A stretch of 26,229 bases of DNA from Bacillota bacterium (GCA_023388195.1 JAEWGR010000154.1:1-26229); one strand, 5' to 3'. Positions 5,263 to 14,023 are shown, counted from the stretch's first letter. Notes: a model not told the origin generated them from the letters alone. Numbers and translations are program-made.

Positions 5263-7503
5263 TTACCAGTCAGGCTTGCCCTTGTACAATGACGGATCAA
5301 TGCCGGCGATAAAAGGGGAGGGGGTATCTGTATAATAAAGAATCAGACGATGCAATGCCCGGGTACAGATAGTATATAGTATATGGCGGTCCTGAGCATG
5401 ACTGTAATTGGTATTGTCAGCATCTATTACCAGTACGGCATCAAACTCTAACCCTTTGGCTAAATAGGCCGGAATAACAACAACGCCCGGGTAAAATTCA
5501 TCATCTTCCTTCGTAACAAGACTGGGCCTGACAGCCTGACCGAGGGTTGGATAAACCGTCATCGCCTGAGCGGCAGTCTTTGTAATCACGCCGATGGAGT
5601 TCCAGCCTTGGTTCAGCATTGCCTGTATGGTGCCGGCAATAGCGGCGGCTTGCTCTTGTGGTTGTTGCATGTGCAAAATAACCGGCAGCGGACCAGAGCG
5701 ATTCACTGTAAAGATATCACCCGCATCAGGCAGAACAGCTTGACAAAAAGCTTGAATTTGGCGGGTTGAGCGGTAGCTTTTCGTAAGTCTGAACAACAGC
5801 GTGTTCTCGGCACCAAGACTATTGCTTGCTTCTCTGAAGCTCGCAGTCACCAGATATGGCTGTACTGCCTGGGCAGGATCGCCGACAATTGTCCATGAAC
5901 AGTTGGGGAACAGGTGAGCAAGAATTTTATATTGAAAAATTGTATAATCCTGAGCTTCATCGATTATAACATGCTTGATATCAGGTTTAGCAGGGAACCC
6001 CTGCAATATACCCTGGAAGTATAAAAATGGCGGGATATCTTCATAAGGCAGCTGCCCCCTGTTAAGATAAGTACGGGTCTGCTTTTGAATCATTTCCCAG
6101 TCCGCCGGGATGGGGAAGCCTGTTTCCTGCCATAATCTTCCTTGGGTAAACATCTGTTTATATTCATTAACAATATCCAGCGTGGTTAATTGCTCAATCT
6201 GGTCTGTTATGGCCCGCAGTTCGTCCCTAGTTTGAATTCGGGCCAGTGCCCTGATTACTTTGTCATTAATCTCTTCACCGGCGTTAACGATCTCATCCAT
6301 TTTCTCCTGGCGAATACTCTGAATCACTTCACTCATCCGCTTTTGAATTATTGTTTTTATTTTTTCAAGGCGCAGCACTGGCGGCATCATCGCAAAACTA
6401 GCGGTATAATAATGTCGCCATTCGTCCTGATAAAAAATTGTTTTGCCCCGGACAGTAATCGCCGGATACTTATCTACCCGGTCTGATGCCAGCCGGTCCA
6501 GATAACGGAGCAAAGCCTGGCAAAAAAACTCGGAAGACTTGAAACGTATATTAGCGACCCGTTTAGGATCCGGGTTAGGTGCCAGCATATACTCCAGATA
6601 GGTGGTACGGGCTTCAAACTGAACAGGCATTTCGGCAGCCGATAGGGCAATATAGTCTTGAAATGTCATTTGAACAACATTTTCTTCGCCAATCTCGGGC
6701 AATACACTGGAAATATAATCGCCAAAGATGTGGTTTGGTGAAAGAATTAAGACATTCTGCGATGTCAGCCCGGCACGGTCATGATACAATAAAAAAGCCA
6801 CCCGGTGTAAAGCAGCCGACGTTTTGCCACTGCCGGCAGGCCCCTCAACAAATAGTACCCGATGCGCCTGATCGCGGATTATCTGATTTTGCTCACGTTG
6901 AATACTGTTGACGATCGTATGCATCTTATCATCGGCGCTTTTGCTCAGCAGCTGCTGGAGAATTTCATCATCAATTTTCAAATCAGAATCAAACATATAT
7001 TCTATTTGTCCGTTCAAAATTTTGAACTGCCGCTTAAGAGTAATAACACCGGTAATTGTACCAGCAGGGCAATGGTATGCTGCCGCTCCCTGGCCATAAT
7101 CATAAAACATGCTTGCTACCGGTGCCCGCCAGTCGTAAATCATAAAGCTACCGGTTTCTTTATCACTTAAACTGCCAATGCCAATATAAATCAGCTCAGA
7201 CCCGCACTCATCAGTCTCAGTAAAATCAATACGCCCAAAATAAGGCGATTTTAGCATTTTGTACAAATGGCGGGATGTGTAATGGATGTGTGTGGACAAG
7301 GCCCGCTGGCGGTTCATAGTTTCAATGAACTGGGCCTCATCAGTGGAGTTACCATTGCCAGACTTCCAGTAGTCCCGCAGGGTAGCCTGCAATAGATCCC
7401 GCTGGTTGTCAGAGCTTTGTTCACTGATATGGATTTCTTCAGATATTTGCCGGAGTGTTTTTGCCAGCCTGTCGAGCTCAAAATTCTGTTCCTGTTGATT
7501 CAT
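5263..7503 (-). CDS. helD: HelD-type superfamily 1 helicase-like ATPase, RNA polymerase recycling factor
   Basis: This 746-residue protein has the HelD layout: an N-terminal coiled coil (FELDRLAKTLRQISEEI), the typical IYDWRAPVASMFYDY region near residue 125, then a UvrD/Rep-like motor. Walker A is GPAGSGKT at about 221-228, and the Walker B region reads HVIIDEAQDYT. C-terminal motifs such as SYRSTRQIQAF and GLEFDAVLVIDAD are also present. By family knowledge HelD releases stalled RNA polymerase from DNA using ATP. The start is ATG at 7503, with GAGGAGG 5 bases upstream; a longer frame to 7605 lacks support. The length is close to the Bacillus protein. It is monocistronic, convergent with the yneA-like gene and behind its own promoter at 7607-7636. 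Confidence 0.93.
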   Translation of the reverse strand: MNQQEQNFELDRLAKTLRQISEEIHISEQSSDNQRDLLQATLRDYWKSGNGNSTDEAQFIETMNRQRALSTHIHYTSRHLYKMLKSPYFGRIDFTETDECGSELIYIGIGSLSDKETGSFMIYDWRAPVASMFYDYGQGAAAYHCPAGTITGVITLKRQFKILNGQIEYMFDSDLKIDDEILQQLLSKSADDKMHTIVNSIQREQNQIIRDQAHRVLFVEGPAGSGKTSAALHRVAFLLYHDRAGLTSQNVLILSPNHIFGDYISSVLPEIGEENVVQMTFQDYIALSAAEMPVQFEARTTYLEYMLAPNPDPKRVANIRFKSSEFFCQALLRYLDRLASDRVDKYPAITVRGKTIFYQDEWRHYYTASFAMMPPVLRLEKIKTIIQKRMSEVIQSIRQEKMDEIVNAGEEINDKVIRALARIQTRDELRAITDQIEQLTTLDIVNEYKQMFTQGRLWQETGFPIPADWEMIQKQTRTYLNRGQLPYEDIPPFLYFQGILQGFPAKPDIKHVIIDEAQDYTIFQYKILAHLFPNCSWTIVGDPAQAVQPYLVTASFREASNSLGAENTLLFRLTKSYRSTRQIQAFCQAVLPDAGDIFTVNRSGPLPVILHMQQPQEQAAAIAGTIQAMLNQGWNSIGVITKTAAQAMTVYPTLGQAVRPSLVTKEDDEFYPGVVVIPAYLAKGLEFDAVLVIDADNTNYSHAQDRHILYTICTRALHRLILYYTDTPSPFIAGIDPSLYKGKPDW

Positions 7504-7606
7504 ATGTTCCTCCTCAAGAGAAATTAACCCAGCAAATAAGTATCTATACATCCCCAGGCAGTATTGGGAAGGGGAGAGAGGAGAACAGTGTACGAATTGT
7601 TTCAAA

Positions 7607-7636
7607 ATTATAGTTAGTCATTATGTTCCCGGTCAT
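7607..7636 (-). promoter_or_regulatory. Candidate helD promoter
   Basis: On the minus strand, ATGACC (7636-7631), an 18-base spacer and a consensus TATAAT (7612-7607). This gives a leader of about 100 bases before helD. Confidence 0.5.
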
Positions 7637-7745
7637 CCCTGGAAAGAATTATCAGCGAGCGCGTCATTTTTATTAACTGCTTCTATTGTATTCACACTAA
7701 CTGGTACGGATACTGAACAATGCAAGTATATCGCCTAAATAGAGA

Positions 7746-7774
7746 GCGCCTACCAGGACAAAGCTGATAGGCGC
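7746..7774 (-). terminator. Weak terminator after htpG
   Basis: GCGCCTA (7746-7752) pairs with TAGGCGC (7768-7774) just past the htpG stop. On the minus strand it is followed by TCTCTATTT, a poor U tract, so termination may be partial. Confidence 0.5.
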
Positions 7775-7783
7775 CTAACTATC

Positions 7784-9745
7784 TTAGTGACTGCTGCGGG
7801 CCATTAAACCGGCTACTTTATTAGCAAAACTGATTGGGTCATCCGGCGCAATGCCTTCCATTAGCAAGGCCTGTCCATAGAGCAAGTCGCAATAATCTTT
7901 GAAGGCTTCCGATTCGGGGGTATTTTGATATAAATTCTTTAATACCGTGAAGATTTCATGATCCGGATTAATTTCGAGAATCCGGTTAGCTTTATACATA
8001 GTTTTATTCATCTCAGACAGGATCTGCTCCATCGACAGGCTGATCCCATTATCATCACTTACCAGACAAACCGCACTGGATTTTAGACGACTGCTGATCT
8101 TAACATCAGCTACCTTACCGTTGAGATGATCTTTTATGGCTTTAATCAATGGTTCATTTTCCTTGGTCAATTCGTCCGTGTCCTTTTTGGACTCGGCAGC
8201 GTCAATATCATCAAGCTCCAATTTACCGCGGCTGACTGACTGGAATTTTTTCTCTTTATATTCACGCAGGGCATCTATAGCAAACTCATCAACCCTGTCA
8301 AACAGGTAGAGAACCTCAACCCCTTTTTCCCGCAGCAGCTCCATTTGCGGCAGGCGTTCGACTGACGAGCGGTCTTTGCCGGTAGCATAATAAATAACCT
8401 TTTGGGTTGCGGGCATCCGGTTAACATAATCGTCCAGACTGGAAAGCTCCCCGGCAGCCTGCGATGTGGCAAACAGCAGCAAATCTTTTAACTTATCCCG
8501 GCTCTGATAATCGGAATACACACCGGTTTTAATGGCTTTACCATATTCCTGCCAGAATTTTTCATACTTGGGCCGGTCTTTGCTCAATAGATTCTCAAGT
8601 GTTTTCAATACGCTTTTTTCAAGATTTTTGCCAACCCGTTTTAATTGTTGACCATGTTGGAGCAGTTCGCGGGAAATATTAAGCGAGAAGTCAGGTGAGT
8701 CCACTAAGCCTTTAACAAAACGTAAATATTCAGGCAGCAGGTCCTGACAATTATCCATAATAAACACGTTTTTGGAATATAAACGGATACCGGTTGTTGC
8801 TTCACGCTGATAAAAATCAAACGGAGCATGGGCAGGAATAAATAATAAGCTAGTATATTCGACAGCGCCTTCTACTTTGGAATGGATTATTTCCAAAGGA
8901 TCTTCCCAGGCATGAAACAGATTTTTATATAATTGATGGTATTCTTCCTGAGTAATGTCATTTTTATTTTTGGTCCAAAGCGGCGCCATAGAGTTGAGGG
9001 TACGAACCTCGACCGTCTGGGTAGCCGGTGCATCTTCAATAACCTTACCCTCATCATCAAGTGGCTTATCTTCTTTTACAAAGTTCATTTTAATCGGATA
9101 ACGAATATAATCTGAGTATTTTTTAATTAAGTTCTGCAGGTTATAGCGATTCAGGAAGTTTTCCTCTGGTTGTTCGGCCGAACGGTACTCCTCCTTAAGT
9201 GCCAGAATAAGGGTAGTACCACGGGTTTCCTTTTCAATTGCTTCGATTGTATACGTTCCGTCGCCGGCCGACTCCCAGCGGACCCCTTGGGCCTGTCCGG
9301 GGGCACGGGTGATCAGGGTCACTTTTTCCGCTACCATGAAGGCAGAATAGAAACCAACGCCAAACTGGCCGATTAATTCTGTATCAGCTGCTGAACCGGC
9401 CGCTTTCACTTTGTCAAGAAAGGCTTTGGTGCCTGATTTGGCAATTGTGCCTATATTCTCAATAACTTCCTCATAGGTCATACCCATACCGTTATCCGAA
9501 ATTGTTAACGTATTTGTAGCTTCATCAGGCAGTATGAAAATCTCAAAATCGGCATTATCTTCCAACAGGGCATGATTTGTCAAAGATTCAAACCTAACCT
9601 TGTCAATGGCATCTGATGCATTGGAAATGAGTTCGCGCAGGAATATCTCCCGGTTGGTGTAAATAGAGTGCACCATTAAATCCAGTAATTGTTTGGTCTC
9701 AGCCTGAAATTCTTTGGTTTGTTTGTTGATTGCTTCTTGAGCCAT
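7784..9745 (-). CDS. htpG: Chaperone HtpG (Hsp90)
   Basis: This 653-residue cytoplasmic Hsp90 chaperone is slightly longer than most bacterial HtpG proteins. The GHKL ATPase domain holds the hallmark blocks ELISNASDAIDK, DNGMGM, GTIAKSGTKAF and GQFGVGFYSAF. The middle domain has DFSLNISRELLQ. The C-terminal dimerisation region is complete. The start ATG has GGAGG 7 bases upstream. Known role: ATP-dependent folding and remodelling of client proteins during stress. The upstream region has a full CIRCE operator over a good promoter, so HrcA control is predicted. That differs from Bacillus subtilis, where htpG is not a CIRCE gene. It is monocistronic. Confidence 0.98.
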   Translation of the reverse strand: MAQEAINKQTKEFQAETKQLLDLMVHSIYTNREIFLRELISNASDAIDKVRFESLTNHALLEDNADFEIFILPDEATNTLTISDNGMGMTYEEVIENIGTIAKSGTKAFLDKVKAAGSAADTELIGQFGVGFYSAFMVAEKVTLITRAPGQAQGVRWESAGDGTYTIEAIEKETRGTTLILALKEEYRSAEQPEENFLNRYNLQNLIKKYSDYIRYPIKMNFVKEDKPLDDEGKVIEDAPATQTVEVRTLNSMAPLWTKNKNDITQEEYHQLYKNLFHAWEDPLEIIHSKVEGAVEYTSLLFIPAHAPFDFYQREATTGIRLYSKNVFIMDNCQDLLPEYLRFVKGLVDSPDFSLNISRELLQHGQQLKRVGKNLEKSVLKTLENLLSKDRPKYEKFWQEYGKAIKTGVYSDYQSRDKLKDLLLFATSQAAGELSSLDDYVNRMPATQKVIYYATGKDRSSVERLPQMELLREKGVEVLYLFDRVDEFAIDALREYKEKKFQSVSRGKLELDDIDAAESKKDTDELTKENEPLIKAIKDHLNGKVADVKISSRLKSSAVCLVSDDNGISLSMEQILSEMNKTMYKANRILEINPDHEIFTVLKNLYQNTPESEAFKDYCDLLYGQALLMEGIAPDDPISFANKVAGLMARSSH

Positions 9746-9784
9746 AGTAAACCTCCATTACTCCATAAATCTGTAAAGTTGTTG

Positions 9785-9811
9785 TTAGCACTCTTAACTA
9801 CTGAGTGCTAA
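9785..9811. promoter_or_regulatory. CIRCE operator (HrcA site) for htpG
   Basis: TTAGCACTC (9785-9793), a 9-base spacer and GAGTGCTAA (9803-9811) match the CIRCE consensus perfectly. It lies between the htpG promoter and the start codon, over the expected transcription start. Confidence 0.97.
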
Positions 9812-9821
9812 TGCTATTTAA

Positions 9822-9850
9822 ATAATAACGAAATTAAGCAATAAAATCAA
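9822..9850 (-). promoter_or_regulatory. htpG promoter
   Basis: On the minus strand, TTGATT (9850-9845), a 17-base spacer and TATTAT (9827-9822). The CIRCE element starts 11 bases downstream, where HrcA would block transcription. Confidence 0.75.
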
Positions 9851-10022
9851 CTATAAATAAGATAAAAATGGCAAACAGCAACCCAAAAAATGTATATAAT
9901 CATGTCCGGCTTAATTAATAAGCTGTTTTCAGGCATATATTAGTTTACTTTATTTACTAAAATAGCAAGATTGTTTTTATCCATGTATAATAAAAAGTAA
10001 AAAGGTTATAGGAGGTAGAATG

Positions 10023-10328
10023 ATGTCTGTCTTAGAAAAAAACATGCAGGTTTTAACCGATGTCGCCTCGCCAACCGGGTCGCCGGCCACCATCTTTTAT
10101 GCCGGGCGGGGCGAGGGAGACCAGTTTGGTATGACACGGTTTCATGTGATGATTGATGATTTTTCTTATGGAATTTTTACAGTCCGCGGCGATTTCAGCA
10201 CACTTGAGCAGGCCCGTGCCCGGCTGCTGCAGCCTATCCGGGAAGGGGCTGGCGAAAGTGCCGCTGAATTTGCCGTTCGCCATCTTTGGGTGCATATTGA
10301 TGCAAATGAATACTACGCCCTTGGCTAA
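10023..10328 (+). CDS. Hypothetical protein (101 aa)
   Basis: GGAGGT at 10011-10016 precedes two tandem ATG codons (10020 and 10023); the second has the better spacing. A TATAAT lies at 9986-9991, with no good -35. The product is soluble, has no Cys, no signal peptide and no membrane span. Alternating strand/helix patterns are seen (RFHVMIDDFSYGIFTVRG, then a helix TLEQARARLLQPIREG), ending HLWVHIDANEYYALG. I do not recognise the family. It has no operon partner: the terC unit downstream has its own strong promoter. Codon use is like the neighbours, so it is probably a real gene. Confidence 0.7.
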   Translation: MSVLEKNMQVLTDVASPTGSPATIFYAGRGEGDQFGMTRFHVMIDDFSYGIFTVRGDFSTLEQARARLLQPIREGAGESAAEFAVRHLWVHIDANEYYALG

Positions 10329-10338
10329 CATCTGCCCC

Positions 10339-10367
10339 TTGACAACCTGCCCTAAGTCCGGTATAGT
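10339..10367 (+). promoter_or_regulatory. Promoter of the terC riboswitch leader
   Basis: A consensus TTGACA (10339-10344), a 17-base spacer and TATAGT (10362-10367). It lies 26 bases before the start of the riboswitch and is the best-matching sigma-A promoter in the window. Confidence 0.85.
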
Positions 10368-10392
10368 TCAAGTAATCAATATTGCTCTAATC

Positions 10393-10514
10393 GTTGGGGA
10401 GTAACTGCCAGATAACGTCAACATACGGTGCCGCGGCACCTGGCGCTATCGTTGGGATAACCAATAGTGAGACCTTCGGTATGTATTTCATGCGTACCTG
10501 GGGTCTTTTTTATT
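10393..10514 (+). promoter_or_regulatory. yybP-ykoY manganese riboswitch
   Basis: Conserved yybP-ykoY blocks are present: GGGGAGTAAC (10396-10405), ACGTCAACATAC (10415-10426) and GTGAGACC (10467-10474). The 3' part forms a terminator. The next gene encodes a TerC-family protein, the classic partner. By family knowledge the RNA binds Mn2+ and turns the exporter gene on when manganese is high. Confidence 0.88.
10470..10514 (+). terminator. Terminator hairpin of the manganese riboswitch
   Basis: AGACCTT pairs with GGGGTCT, with an inner GGTATGT / GCGTACC stem (some G-U pairs), followed by TTTTTTATTTT. The 5' side overlaps the conserved GAGACC of the aptamer, as expected for an on-switch. Confidence 0.75.
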
Positions 10515-10615
10515 TTGTGTAAGGAGGAACCGAGCTAAAATTGAATATTTCGGGGTTTTATAGTCTGCCGCGCTTGTGACAATAATACAATGTATGGATA
10601 GAGGAGGAAATATTA

Positions 10616-11305
10616 ATGGATTTTTGGGGATCAATCGGACCCGAATGGTTTATGGCTTTGGGAAGTATATTGTTAATTAACCTGGTGTTAAGTGGTGACA
10701 ATGCGGTTATTATTGCACTGGCCAGCAAAAACCTGCCTGTCGCCCAGCGGCAAAAGGCGATCCTGTGGGGTAGTGTTGGCGCAGTAATTCTGAGAATTAT
10801 TCTTACATTTGCTGCCGCCCAGCTTCTGGAAGTACCCTTTCTGCAATTTCTGGGGGGCCTGGCACTCCTGTACATCGCCATCAGCCTATTAATAGATAAC
10901 AGCAGGGAGGTAGGTTACGGCGAAGCGGCATCCTACCGGGAAGCTATTAAAATTATACTGGTTGCAGACCTTATTATGAGTCTGGATAACGTGTTGGCGC
11001 TAGCGGCGATTTCACAAACTGTCCCTTCCGGTAAGTACGGACTGATTACTGTCGGCCTTGCCACCAGTATCCCGCTGGTTGTATTTGGTGCTCAGCTGCT
11101 TATGAAACTTATGGATCGATTCCCGTCTATCATCTATTGCGGCGCCGGCATACTCGGCTACGCGGCTGCTGAGATGATTGTCAGCGACAAAGTAGTGGGA
11201 ACATATCTCAGTGAATATACATTACTTTTTAAAACCGGTCTCACTCTGGCGGTAGTTATAGCGGGTTATTTCCTGAAAGCCCGCACCACAAAAGTCAATC
11301 ATTAA
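10616..11305 (+). CDS. TerC/YjbE-family integral membrane protein, probable Mn2+ exporter
   Basis: This 229-residue protein has about seven hydrophobic spans. The two paired TerC signature motifs are visible: LSGDNAVIIALA near residue 25 and MSLDNVLALAA near residue 122; their acidic residues lie in the membrane and are thought to bind metal. TerC homologues behind yybP-ykoY riboswitches (YkoY, YceF, MeeF/MeeY) export manganese, in some cases to metallate secreted enzymes. The start ATG follows GAGGAGG. It is the sole gene of its unit and ends at a strong terminator shared with rmuC. Function is well supported by riboswitch context; the exact paralogue name is not certain. Confidence 0.9.
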   Translation: MDFWGSIGPEWFMALGSILLINLVLSGDNAVIIALASKNLPVAQRQKAILWGSVGAVILRIILTFAAAQLLEVPFLQFLGGLALLYIAISLLIDNSREVGYGEAASYREAIKIILVADLIMSLDNVLALAAISQTVPSGKYGLITVGLATSIPLVVFGAQLLMKLMDRFPSIIYCGAGILGYAAAEMIVSDKVVGTYLSEYTLLFKTGLTLAVVIAGYFLKARTTKVNH

Positions 11306-11314
11306 ATCAACAGA

Positions 11315-11340
11315 CCCCGCTGCCTTTATAGGCAGCGGGG
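11315..11340. terminator. Bidirectional terminator between terC and rmuC
   Basis: CCCCGCTGCC (11315-11324), loop TTTATA, GGCAGCGGGG (11331-11340): a perfect, G+C-rich 10-bp stem between two convergent genes. T tracts on both sides are weak. Confidence 0.7.
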
Positions 11341-11345
11341 CCGTA

Positions 11346-12617
11346 TTATTCAGATTCACCGCCGGCATATTCTCCCGGTACCTTAACTATCTCCGGTGTG
11401 GGTAACTGAGCAACGCCCTTTAATTTTCGTTCAATAGCCCTGGTACGCACAGTGGCAGCATCAAGTTGTTTACTGGCTTGATCCAGCTTTTCTTTAGTTT
11501 TAGTAAGAACATCACCAAATTTGCCGAACTCGGTTTTTACAGCGCCAAGCAGCGCCCAGACATCACTGGAACGTTTTTCAATAGCCAGCGTTCTGAACCC
11601 CATTTGCAGGCTGTTGAGCAAAGCCGCAAGTGTTGTTGGTCCGGTGATGTTAATACGGTATTCACGCTGCAGACTGTCGCACAGCCCTGGCCGGCGCAAT
11701 ACCTCGGCATACAGGCCTTCCACCGGCAGAAACAGTATCGCAAAGTCAGTGGTGTTGGGTGGGTCGATATATTTTTCTTTGATTGTTTTAGCTTCTTGAC
11801 GAATTCGGGCCTCCAGGCCGGCAGCAGCACCTGCTACTAACTCAGGATTGGACATTTCCTGCGCTTCTAACAGCCGCAGGTAATCTTCCTGGGGAAACTT
11901 AGCATCAATAGGCAGCCAGACAACGGCATCGTTATTGTCCTTTCCTGGCAGCCTGATGGCAAATTCCACCCGGTCCTGGCTGCCAGGCTTGGTGGCCACA
12001 TTGGCCGCATACTGATCCGGTGTTAACACCTGCTCCAGTAAGGAAGCCAATTGCATCTCGCCCCAGATCCCCCGCGTTTTTACATTTGATAAGACTTTTT
12101 TGAGATCACCAACCCCGGAGGCCAGTTGCTGCATTTCGCCCAATCCTTTATGCACCAGTTCCAGGCGTTCACTCACCAGTTGAAACGACTGGCCCAGGCG
12201 TTTCTCTAATGTGGCATGCAGCTTTTCATCAACCGTAATGCGCATTTCTTCGAGTTTTTTGCTGTTATCGCTCTGAATCGATGTGAGTTTCCCTTCTACA
12301 GTTTCACGGATTTTATCAAGCTTATGTTCATTAATCTGAATAAGCCGGTTGAATTTCTGATCATTGGCATTAGTGAAGTTATGCAACTGCATTGCCAGTT
12401 CTTCACGCAGGGTTTTACAGTTAAAAGTCAGCTCCTGGCGGTTCTTTCCCAGCTCGTCTCTTACCATGGCCTCCATACGCTCCTGATTATAAGCCAGCTG
12501 CTTAAGCGGAGCCAAGCCGGCCTGACCCGATTTATGTGTTTTTATCAGTATCAGCAGGAGTAAACTGCTGTTAATAATGAGTACAATAAATATAATCGCT
12601 GTCAATACATCATTCAT
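11346..12617 (-). CDS. rmuC: RmuC-family protein
   Basis: The product has 423 residues. An N-terminal membrane span (about 3-25, LTAIIFIVLIINSSLLLLIL) is followed by a long coiled coil (about 35-165, rich in Lys/Glu/Gln heptads). Then comes the conserved RmuC nuclease-like domain: KKVLSNVKTRGIWGEMQLA, LPIDAKFPQEDYLRL and TDFAILFLPVEGLYAEVLR. E. coli RmuC limits recombination at inverted repeats; the biochemical activity is still unclear. The ATG at 12617 was taken as start. A GTG at 12626 is only 2 bases from the AAGGA site, so it is less likely. It is monocistronic and faces terC. Confidence 0.93.
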   Translation of the reverse strand: MNDVLTAIIFIVLIINSSLLLLILIKTHKSGQAGLAPLKQLAYNQERMEAMVRDELGKNRQELTFNCKTLREELAMQLHNFTNANDQKFNRLIQINEHKLDKIRETVEGKLTSIQSDNSKKLEEMRITVDEKLHATLEKRLGQSFQLVSERLELVHKGLGEMQQLASGVGDLKKVLSNVKTRGIWGEMQLASLLEQVLTPDQYAANVATKPGSQDRVEFAIRLPGKDNNDAVVWLPIDAKFPQEDYLRLLEAQEMSNPELVAGAAAGLEARIRQEAKTIKEKYIDPPNTTDFAILFLPVEGLYAEVLRRPGLCDSLQREYRINITGPTTLAALLNSLQMGFRTLAIEKRSSDVWALLGAVKTEFGKFGDVLTKTKEKLDQASKQLDAATVRTRAIERKLKGVAQLPTPEIVKVPGEYAGGESE

Positions 12618-12973
12618 TGAATGCACCGTCCTTGGAATTTAGTTTATTATTTCCTATTCAAGGCCTGTGGCGATAAACCCTTTGTCAGCCAACAGGCTCC
12701 GGCCGCATAGTGACATATGTTTTTTGCCAAGTTACGCCAGCGAGTCTGGATTGTTAATAAAAAGCTAATACTAAGTTAACAGGTATTCCGCAAAATATAT
12801 GAATAAGTCGGCTTGATCCAAGGGTCCCTGGCAAAAATCAGTAGATTATGCATTGCTATTAAGATAACAGGCGTGATTACTCAATCCAATTCTTATGGGG
12901 AAGATACAGGACAACATTATGAATATCCTGGCCGCTATCACAAAACACATGGAAATTCGGGTTTAAATGACTG
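12618..12973. other. Non-coding gap between divergent rmuC and htpX
   Basis: About 356 bases, AT-rich, with no supported gene, RNA or repeat. A 15-codon ORF at 12919 has no ribosome binding site. The rmuC promoter must lie here, but no convincing -35/-10 pair was found. Confidence 0.5.
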
Positions 12974-13006
12974 TTGTTAATTATAAGTAAATCACTTATA
13001 ATTAAC
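12974..13006 (+). promoter_or_regulatory. htpX promoter covered by a 31-bp palindromic operator
   Basis: TTGTTA (12974-12979), a 17-base spacer and TATAAT (12997-13002) form a good sigma-A promoter. GTTAATTATAAGT (12976-12988), a 5-base centre and ACTTATAATTAAC (12994-13006) make a perfect inverted repeat over the same bases. A dimeric repressor bound here would block RNA polymerase. The regulator is unknown. An 8-codon ORF with GGAGGGG follows at 13034-13060. Confidence 0.7.
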
Positions 13007-13109
13007 TTAGATAATAAATGAAATGGAGGGGCGATGTCATCTTTAGCTAGCGTGAGATAGTTAAGACTGTAAAATTTAACTTTAATATAAATACTATGGA
13101 GGTGTCTTA

Positions 13110-13976
13110 ATGAACACGCTTAAGACTACTGTTTTACTTGCTGCACTGACAGGATTACTGGTTGCAGTCGGTGCTTTCTTCGGCGGCACCAAAGGCATGA
13201 CCTTGATGTTTGTTATTTCCATTGTGATGAACTTTGCCAGCTATTGGTACAGTGATAAAATTGTTTTGAAAATGTATGGTGCCCAGGAGGTTACACCGCA
13301 GAGTGCACCCGATTTGATTCGGATGGTGAGTGGCCTGGCTCAAAAAGCCAGGATGCCAATGCCTAAAGTGTATATTATCAATACCGATGTCCCGAATGCG
13401 TTTGCAACCGGTCGTGATCCCGAGCATGGGGTTGTCGCTGTAACAACCGGGATTATGCGGGCCCTCAATTATGAGGAGCTGGAAGGCGTAGTCGCCCATG
13501 AGCTGGCTCACATTAAAAATCGGGATACCTTGATCAGTACTATCGTTGCCAGTGTGGCCGGTGTCATAACCATGATCGCAAACATTGCGCAATGGTCAGC
13601 CTTTCTGGGCTTTGGCCGCAGTGATGATGAAGAAGGCGGTATCGGCGGGATTATCGAGTTTGTTTTTCTGGTAATACTGGCACCGCTGGCAGCCACGCTT
13701 ATCCAGTTTGGTGTTTCCCGTTCACGTGAATATATTGCCGATGAAACAGGTGGTAGTGTTTCAGGTAATCCGCTGGCCTTGGCCAGTGCGTTAAAGAAAA
13801 TTGAATACTATGCCCGCCATCAGGTAATGCCTGAAGCGACGCCAGCTACCTCGCATCTTTTCATTGTCAATCCGTTTAGCGGCGCCGGCAGCATGATTGT
13901 CAGCCTTTTTAGCACCCATCCTGCAACAGCAGACCGGGTGGCTAAACTGGAAGCACAAGCCAAAAAAGCACGATAA
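13110..13976 (+). CDS. htpX: HtpX membrane zinc metalloprotease
   Basis: This 288-residue M48-family protease has two N-terminal membrane spans (about 8-24 and 29-47). The zinc site is HELAH in VVAHELAHIKNRD, with the third ligand Glu in SRSREYIADE. Two further hydrophobic segments lie between (about 148-163 and 183-198). Known role: quality control of misfolded inner-membrane proteins, overlapping with FtsH. The start ATG has GGAGG 8 bases upstream. The promoter is overlapped by a long palindrome, so a dedicated repressor is likely. A strong terminator closes the unit. Confidence 0.96.
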   Translation: MNTLKTTVLLAALTGLLVAVGAFFGGTKGMTLMFVISIVMNFASYWYSDKIVLKMYGAQEVTPQSAPDLIRMVSGLAQKARMPMPKVYIINTDVPNAFATGRDPEHGVVAVTTGIMRALNYEELEGVVAHELAHIKNRDTLISTIVASVAGVITMIANIAQWSAFLGFGRSDDEEGGIGGIIEFVFLVILAPLAATLIQFGVSRSREYIADETGGSVSGNPLALASALKKIEYYARHQVMPEATPATSHLFIVNPFSGAGSMIVSLFSTHPATADRVAKLEAQAKKAR

Positions 13977-13990
13977 TTTTACCCTGGCAA

Positions 13991-14023
13991 AATCCTTCTG
14001 AATTTTATTCAGAAGGATTTTTT
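13991..14023 (+). terminator. Terminator after htpX
   Basis: AATCCTTCTGAA (13991-14002), loop TTTTA, TTCAGAAGGATT (14008-14019), then TTTT. A perfect 12-bp stem 14 bases after the htpX stop. Confidence 0.9.

Noticed and set aside
6190..7170. Plus-strand frames inside helD
   Set aside because: Antisense to a complete HelD coding sequence; composition unlike a protein and no start signals.
10541..10580. 12-codon ORF with AAGGAGGA between the manganese riboswitch and terC
   Set aside because: The spacing to the TTG start is about 12 bases and the peptide has no notable features.
12919..12966. 15-codon ORF upstream of htpX
   Set aside because: No ribosome binding site and no sign of coding bias.
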